Part shown: positions 58,140 through 64,000 of the stretch, piece by piece
Position numbering within the stretch: the stretch's first letter is position 1
How the letters are laid out: every line of letters begins with the position of its first letter
DNA from: Emydura subglobosa
Lineage: Eukaryota > Chordata > Testudines > Chelidae
NCBI GenBank assembly: GCA_007922225.1
Contig: ML679956.1
Coordinates: forward strand, 79,341,554 to 79,405,553
DNA: 64,000 nucleotides
Reading direction: 5' to 3'
Notes under the pieces: generated by a model
The model's input: the letters and a program-made list of their open reading frames with translations, nothing else
What the model was told of the DNA's origin: nothing
Databases searched by the model: none
Position numbers and translations under genes: made by a program

Positions 58140-60130
58140 AGCTCTTTCTGCTTACCACAGAAATTAAACCTATATTTTCTCACCCTACAATTTCATATTT
58201 CCTTACGGACTGACTAATGCCTACCCACTGCGAGAGAACCTCCACCTATCTGGGACTTGTCTTCCTATCCTTATGGGTGCACGCTCTGAGCCCCTCACTC
58301 AGGAACCATTAGAACACCTGTCTATCAAAAGAGCATTCTTAACAGTCATCACTTATGCTAGGAGGGCAGTAAGCTCAGTGCCTTGATGGCCGCACCACCC
58401 TACATGGTGGTTCACAGAGAGAAAGCGGTCATAGCACCCTAGCTTTATACCTAAGGTTGTCTCAGATCTTCATCTCTCACAATGCATCTCCTTCCCCATT
58501 TTCATCCCAGCTCCATGTTCACCCAGGGGAATGCTGTTTGCACTTATGGGATGTTAAGAGCCATATGCTGTTATTTGGAAAGGCCCAACCCCTTCAGGAA
58601 TCAAACTCTTCGTGGTTTACAGGGAGAGAGAGAGGGAATCAAAGAAGATCAGGAAGGACCTCAGGAGGTCATCTGGTCCAACCCCCTGCTCAAAGAAAGA
58701 CCAACCCCAACTAAATTATCCCAGCCAGGGGCTTTGTCAAGTCAGTCCTTAAAAACCTAGGAGGATGGAGATTCCACCACTTCCCCAGGTAACCCATTCC
58801 AGTTCTTCACCAGCCTCCTAGTGAAAAATGTTTTCCTAATATCCAACCTAGACCTCCCCCACTGCAACTTGAGACCATTGCTCCTTGTTCTGTCATCTAC
58901 TATCACACCGAATAGCCTAACTCCATCCTCCTTGGAACTCTCCTTCAGGTAGTTAAAAGCTTCTATCAAATCCCCCCTCATTCTTCTCTTCTGCAGACTA
59001 AACAAGTCTAGTTCCTTCAGCCTCTCCTCATAAGTCACGTGCTCCAGTCCCCTACACATTTTTGCTGGACTCTCACCAATTTGTCCACATCCTTTTCTGT
59101 AGTGGGGGACCCAAAACTGGACACAGTACTCCAAATGAGACCTCACCAGTGCTGAATAGAGGGGAATAATCACTTCCCTCGATCTGCTGGCAATGCTCCT
59201 ACTAATGCAGCCCAATATGCCATTAGCCTTCTTGGCAACCAGGGCACACTGCTGACTCATATCCAGCTTCTTGTCCACTGTAACCCCCAGGTCCTTTTCT
59301 GCAGAACTGCTGCCTAGCTCGTCGGTCCCCAGTCTGTAGCTGTGCATGGGATTCTTCTGTCCTAAGTGCAGGACTCTGCACTTGTCCTTGTTGAACCTCA
59401 TCAGATTTCTTTTGCCCCTTTCCTCTAATTTGTCTAGGTTACTCTGTATCCTATCCCTGCCCTCCAGCATATCCACCACTCCTGCCAGCTTAGTGTCATC
59501 TGCAAACTTGCTGAGGGTGCAATCTACCCCATCCTCCAGATCATTAGTGAAGATGCTGAACACCGGTCCCAGCACCGACCCCTGAGGCACTCCGCTTGTT
59601 ACCGGCTGCCAACTAGACATTGAGCCATTGATCACTACCCGTTGAGCCCAATGATCTAGCCAGCTTTCTATTCATCTCATAGTCCATTCATCCAACCCAT
59701 ACTACTATAACTTGCTGCTAAGAATACTGTGGGAGACTGTATCAAAAGCTTTGCTAAAGTCAAGGTATATCACATCCACAACGCCAGTCACCTCATCATA
59801 GAAGGTTCACCATAGAGGGGAACCTATTGGTAAGCAGACTTTCCCACTGGCTTAAGAGATGTATTGAACACGGCTACTCCTTAGCCAAGAAGACAGCACC
59901 CCTGGGGGTTAAAAACACATGCCATAGCTATCTTTGTGGTTTGTCTGACAGATTCCCCTAGTAGAGATTTGCAAAGCAGCAGCATGGAGTGGAGTTCATA
60001 CTTTCTTTACACACTATTCACTGGACTTGGCATCATTCTGATACGTGGTTTGGTAGAGCAATGCTACAGTTCATTTCTGCCTAGAGCTCCACTGCCACTG
60101 TCCTCTCCTGGGGGCACTGCTTGCTAAGCC
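58140..60130 (+). pseudogene. DIRS tyrosine recombinase, plus strand, split by a CR1
   Basis: The left piece (58140-58631) gives LSIKRAFLTVITYARRAV and continues to DLHLSQ-like text. The right piece (59805-60130) gives EICKAAAWSGVHTFFTHYS and the end of the protein. Both match the recombinase at 48.7-49.6 kb. Stops are present. This copy is on the opposite strand to the other DIRS recombinases here. Confidence 0.7.
58632..59804 (-). mobile_element. CR1 LINE inserted in a DIRS
   Basis: Minus-strand frame 59635-58757 (292 codons) has [31 protein letters not shown] (catalytic FADD intact), [13 protein letters not shown] and [16 protein letters not shown]. Just upstream, near 59740-59800, DVIYLDFSKAFDTV gives the first RT Asp. 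It ends in a CR1 3' UTR at 58632. 5'-truncated within RT, so not autonomous. AGAAG occurs at both ends and may be a short duplication or microhomology. Confidence 0.9.
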
Positions 60131-60164
60131 CCCTTAGTGGGAATGCCCACATGCACTTGAGGAA

Positions 60165-62575
60165 GAGGGGTGAGTTACTTCTAACCATTGTTCCTCAAGA
60201 GTTGCTCTGTGTATTCACATTACCTATCCAACATGGAGTTCTTTCTGTTTGAAGACTCTGCAGGCTAGGGAAAAGAAACTGAGATGGATGGTGTGGTGTA
60301 CTCCCTTATCTAGACAGAGCCAGTGATGTCAGACTAGTACAAGAGCTCTCCAGCACCCCCTAGCAGGCACAGCTTTGCTATACAGTTCCCACAGCTCAGC
60401 ACCAAAGGTGCTACAGAGATCAGAGCCCTCAAAGGGCAAATCTTTGATTAATTTCTGAGAGGCTGGAGCAAATCTTGACATTTGGAACCATGAGTATCTC
60501 CTTACAGCTATCCCAGGGGCCACAGCATCTGAGGTGTCAACGCTGCCCTCAGAGCATGACTAGCCGTTCTCCCCCCACACAGCAACCAAGCTCTTTGTAT
60601 CTTCTCCTTAATTCTCAGGTAACAAGCCCAGATGGGATTGACATGAGTCCCATCAAGTGTAGTTGTATCGTGGCACAGCAGTCTGGTAGTTTGTGGAGCC
60701 TCACAAGGTGGAGGAATAATTTTCTTCCAACCACATCTAACCTACATCCTTCCCTATCTGAGGGAGGAGACAGGGATACTCTTTTACCTTAGACATTTCC
60801 TACACAGCGGAGATAGCCTGGAATTGGCAGATGGAAGCTGATACAAATATTGATGACTTTCTGAGGGTACACAAGGTACATTCTAATAGCCCACTTACTA
60901 ACAGGCAGGGAGAACGCCAGGGGTTAGGAACTCCTGGGTCTGCAATTCAGCAATCAGTTGTTGAAACCTGTTTGTAGTTGGAGAATGTTGACCATTCTCC
61001 TTGTTAGCTCACAGAATTGTTTTTGTTCATCTGCAGAAGATACAGAGGAAGCCCCAATCATGTCTTCAGGCAGTGAGGTACCTTTGTTATTATCCAAAAT
61101 GGGCATGAGCAGCATGCCATGGTTCATTTCATCAAAGGGAGTTTCCTGCCAATCATATACTTGCCACTCTTCCTGAGGAGGCTGGACTGATGGTATTTGC
61201 ACTGACCAGAACACAGGCGTTCTTGAAGACAGTAACACTGGGGGAGGTTTGGTGCCAGGAAAACTTTCTACACTGAAGCAGGTGCCTCAGGTGCCAGGAG
61301 GGTATCAATGTCAGTGTTAGTACCAGAGCAGTCGACGACGCAGTGCTGTGTTTGGCAGCATCTAAGCATGCTTTCATGGACTCCTGAATGTAGGGCCATG
61401 TGCGTAATTGAAGAGGACTCTGCAAAATATCTTTCCATGCCCATGGAGTCCTAGGTGAAGGAAGCCAACTGGGCTTTCTGGAACAAGCCAGTGGAATTTG
61501 TATGGGTGGTTCCAAGGAAAACCTGTGTTCCTCTAGGAGGTTCCTGATTGAAACTGGTGGTGAATACTGCTGTGCAGAGTCAAGCAGCCAAGATATAAAC
61601 AACAGATTTGACTGTGGTCTCCCGATAAGAGTGGAAATAGTCAAGAGAGGTGATACACAGATGACCAAGGAGGAATCTACTTAACTCAAAACTGGAGCCT
61701 CCAGGTAAGGAGAGGTGTGCGCGGAAAGTGATACTGGCAATGGTAAGGAGTCCCCATAGGAAACATGGGTCACTAGTGGAGAATGAGAAAGATGCCTTCT
61801 CTTCTCCTTTGATTCCCTCCACAAGTTGGAAAGCTTTCTTTTCTTGGGCCCTGGAACAGGGTTCCCACAGAGATCTAGAAGTCTGCATTTCGCTTACAGG
61901 GTTGACTGGCATTGATTCTAATGGCACCAAAGGAGTCTTTGCAGACAGTGTAGGTGGAGCTTTTGGTGCCGGATGGGAAGCTCAGACACTGGAGGCATTA
62001 GGCTCCGGGAGGTGGACCTTCAGCCCAACATCAAAGGAGGCAGAAGTGCCATGTGACAGAAGACATCAGCACAGAAGCAGACCTCAAACAGTATCAGGAC
62101 AGGCTGGTTGGGGGCTCATCGAAGCAAAATACACTTGCAGTCTATCCTTCCTTGCCCAAGGAGTATAAGCATGGCAAATTGTTCACTAGGAAACTACAGG
62201 TGTTTCTCCCAGGCACGTAAGGCACTGAACGTGTGCATCCGTCTTAGGAAAGATACTTAACAGGTCATGACCCCCTATATAGTTCAGGAGCAGACATGGT
62301 CTGGGGGTAACCAGAAGCCAATGGTCACAAATAATCTAGCTATTTAAAAAATGCAGGCTGACTAGCTTTGCGTATAGGAAAGGAAGATCCATTATCTTGT
62401 GGCAGTGGAACTAAGGTGGATGGGGAGTTTGCTTCCTTATATCAAGCTGATTACATCATCTTTGTGTGAGAGTGGTCCTAGCCCCACCCTAGCGCTGTGC
62501 ACAGCTCAGCACCAGAAGTGCTGAAGCCCATTAGTTGGAATGCACAGAGGTCCTTGAAGAAAAGAGGATTAAGTT
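60165..62575 (-). mobile_element. DIRS remnant with gag only, very diverged
   Basis: A left terminus (60165-60240: 'gagttacttctaaccattg', 'ctcaagagttgctctgtgta') and a right terminus (62535-62575: 'gttggaatgcacagaggtcc', 'ttgaagaaaagagg') resemble DIRS ends. Frames 61238-60954, 61668-61153 and 61930-61580 lie between. SLPEDMIGASSVSSADEQ and LTRRMVNILQLQ align with the SLDEAVV and LLMRMVSNLAM segment of the gag at 54.6 kb. No RT or recombinase. Older than the copies at 48-56 kb. Confidence 0.6.
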
Positions 62576-64000
62576 AATGTAATACCATAATGACCAACTG
62601 CTCTAATAACCCTTCAACTGAATGAAAGCCTGAAATTGACCAATCGTATGTCAGTTTTCCTTATAACTGCAGCAAAGAAATTTTAAAAACATCAAAAGGA
62701 AAAAACAAGGGTTTTTTAGGAACTTTTACACAAAGAGGAGATAAATTTCTAAATCCATCCATGCACACATTAAGTTCAGTCTCTGGTCAGTGGCCTGTAA
62801 TACAAATCTATGACATTTCCCTCATCACTTATGAAAGAGCAGCTGCAGCCGACCAGAAAAGCTGACTAGATTTGAGAATCCTCTTCTCCCCCCACCCTTC
62901 CCCATCAGCAAAATAGTTTCCACTCTGGTGATTGTGAACTGGTGGACATGGAAGACCACCACAATGAGTTCTGGCTTGTCTGGTAAAGGATCTAAAGAGC
63001 AAACTGGAGCCGGTAGACTTCCACATGCCACAGGATTCGCTGCGGCTTTCCAAACTCCTGAGCGCACACGTGATGTGGCCCTTCATAAGTATGAGCTGTG
63101 TGGGCAAGTACAGTGCACACTGCTTACAGCTGCAGATATCGGGAATCAGATTCCCCCCATAAACAAGTTCAGCCAGAAGTTACCCAGCTTGGCTCATTCC
63201 CCTCCCCCCCCTTGGTAGCAAGCAGACAGCAAGAGCAATGAAGTTACCCTCAGTCGGATAACAGAGGATTTAAGCAGATACAGCATGAGTTTACTGCTAC
63301 TGACGTCCCTGTATTTGTTTTGGTCCAGATCACTCTCATTAGAGGTGAGGGGCAGACGACAAGGGCACGGTAGGCAGCTTGCGAGAAAGCTACTGTCAGG
63401 CTGGGGCTGAAGTTTCAAGTCATGGAAACCCATGAGCACTAGAAGTAGGTCACGATGTACAGTACGGTACAGACAGTATACTGACAGTATTCAGTACAGG
63501 TCAGATGTGGTAGCAGGAGGCTCCAGAAGGAGAACACCCTCATTCTCTCAGCACCAAGGACCTGCTTTTCCAGACCCTCTCCCATACAAACACCAAAAGC
63601 AAAAGAGTGCAGATTAACCCCCTGGGCAATTCCTGCTCTGAGGGGTCATTTTGTAGTTTGTTTTGCATTCTGTGTGTAGCCTCTGGGAAATTTCAGCTTG
63701 TGGCTTCAAACAGGTGAATACGGCAGGAAGATGGGAAGCAACTGCTTCTTGTCCCCTTTTGCAGGGCAGTATAGGTGCATCACAGACAAATTTAACGGCA
63801 CGTAAGAGCTCCACTGTCCTTTCTCCCCATCTCCCAGACACTGTAACAGCCACAGGTGAAAAATGCACATCAGCCTTGCAGCAAAGCCCATTTGAAAACA
63901 GGAGCGCACAAGATAAGCTGAGGTCAGTTGGCCAGCACCATGACTCAGGATTTTCCCTGATTTGCATGAGATGTGGAAGCTTACCTGCCTGGTGGCAAGC
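62576..64000. other. SMARCC1 intron, nothing recognised
   Basis: No exon, repeat family or RNA gene recognised. A small run of 'acagtac' and 'gtacag' repeats sits near 63457-63500. Confidence 0.5.

Larger units (their letters stand above)
47061..64000 (-). other. SMARCC1 intron, at least 16.9 kb, transposon-rich
   Basis: Runs from the acceptor at 47061 off the right edge. I searched 47.8-48.2, 56.8-58.1 and 62.6-64.0 kb on the minus strand for further SMARCC1 exons and found none. Those three stretches hold no recognised repeat except a short tandem array at 57760-57885. The rest is CR1, DIRS and an LTR-like insertion. Confidence 0.8.

Noticed and set aside
62825..63967. Further SMARCC1 exons in 62.6-64 kb
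   Set aside because: Minus-strand frames here lack similarity to BAF155 and lack matching splice sites.

Overview
This is vertebrate chromosomal DNA, most likely from a turtle. Two protein-coding genes are recognisable, both on the minus strand: the 3' end of SMARCC1 (BAF155, a BAF/SWI-SNF chromatin-remodelling subunit) on the right, and most of CSPG5 (neuroglycan C/CALEB) on the left. The same two genes are tandem neighbours in mammals, so the synteny is conserved. The turtle assignment is an inference from the repeat content: CR1 LINEs with sauropsid-type 3' ends, DIRS-type tyrosine-recombinase retrotransposons, hAT and Harbinger MITEs, and CORE/MIR SINEs.

Layout. 0.8-22.5 kb: CSPG5 coding exons at 778-850 (cytoplasmic tail), 5845-6033 (end of the EGF module, transmembrane segment, start of the tail) and 20901-22503 (large ectodomain exon). 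They are separated by introns of about 5 kb and 15 kb. The last coding exon lies off the left edge, and the signal-peptide exon was not found. The long intron carries a decayed near-full-length CR1 (8.8-12.9 kb) with a Harbinger MITE inside it, two minisatellites (15.4-16.0 kb) and a rearranged second CR1 (17.5-18.6 kb). 22-24.5 kb is a GC/CpG-rich island with CA/CT microsatellites and is the likely CSPG5 promoter. 24.6-42.9 kb is intergenic. It contains a chimeric head-to-head DIRS (33.4-36.2 kb) and two hAT-type elements with clear 8-bp target duplications (39.9-40.4 and 41.6-41.9 kb).

42.9-64 kb is SMARCC1: a probable 3' UTR, the last coding exon (44965-45053), the penultimate exon (46884-47060), and then one intron running off the right edge. 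That intron holds a CR1 only 71 nt from the splice acceptor, an old DIRS of about 8 kb (48.3-56.5 kb), a young 1.2-kb non-autonomous DIRS nested inside it (52.8-54.0 kb), an LTR-like insertion (50.1-51.1 kb), a palindromic repeat (56.6 kb), and further DIRS pieces interrupted by another CR1 (58.1-62.6 kb).

The least ordinary material is the DIRS group. Three or four copies of related families show a gag with an N-terminal Cys/His cluster, an Arg/Ser-rich middle and a conserved C-terminal segment. They also include a YR-only internally deleted derivative with 63-bp perfect inverted arms, and copies whose halves lie in opposite orientations. All autonomous copies look broken. No RNA genes or CRISPR arrays were seen.
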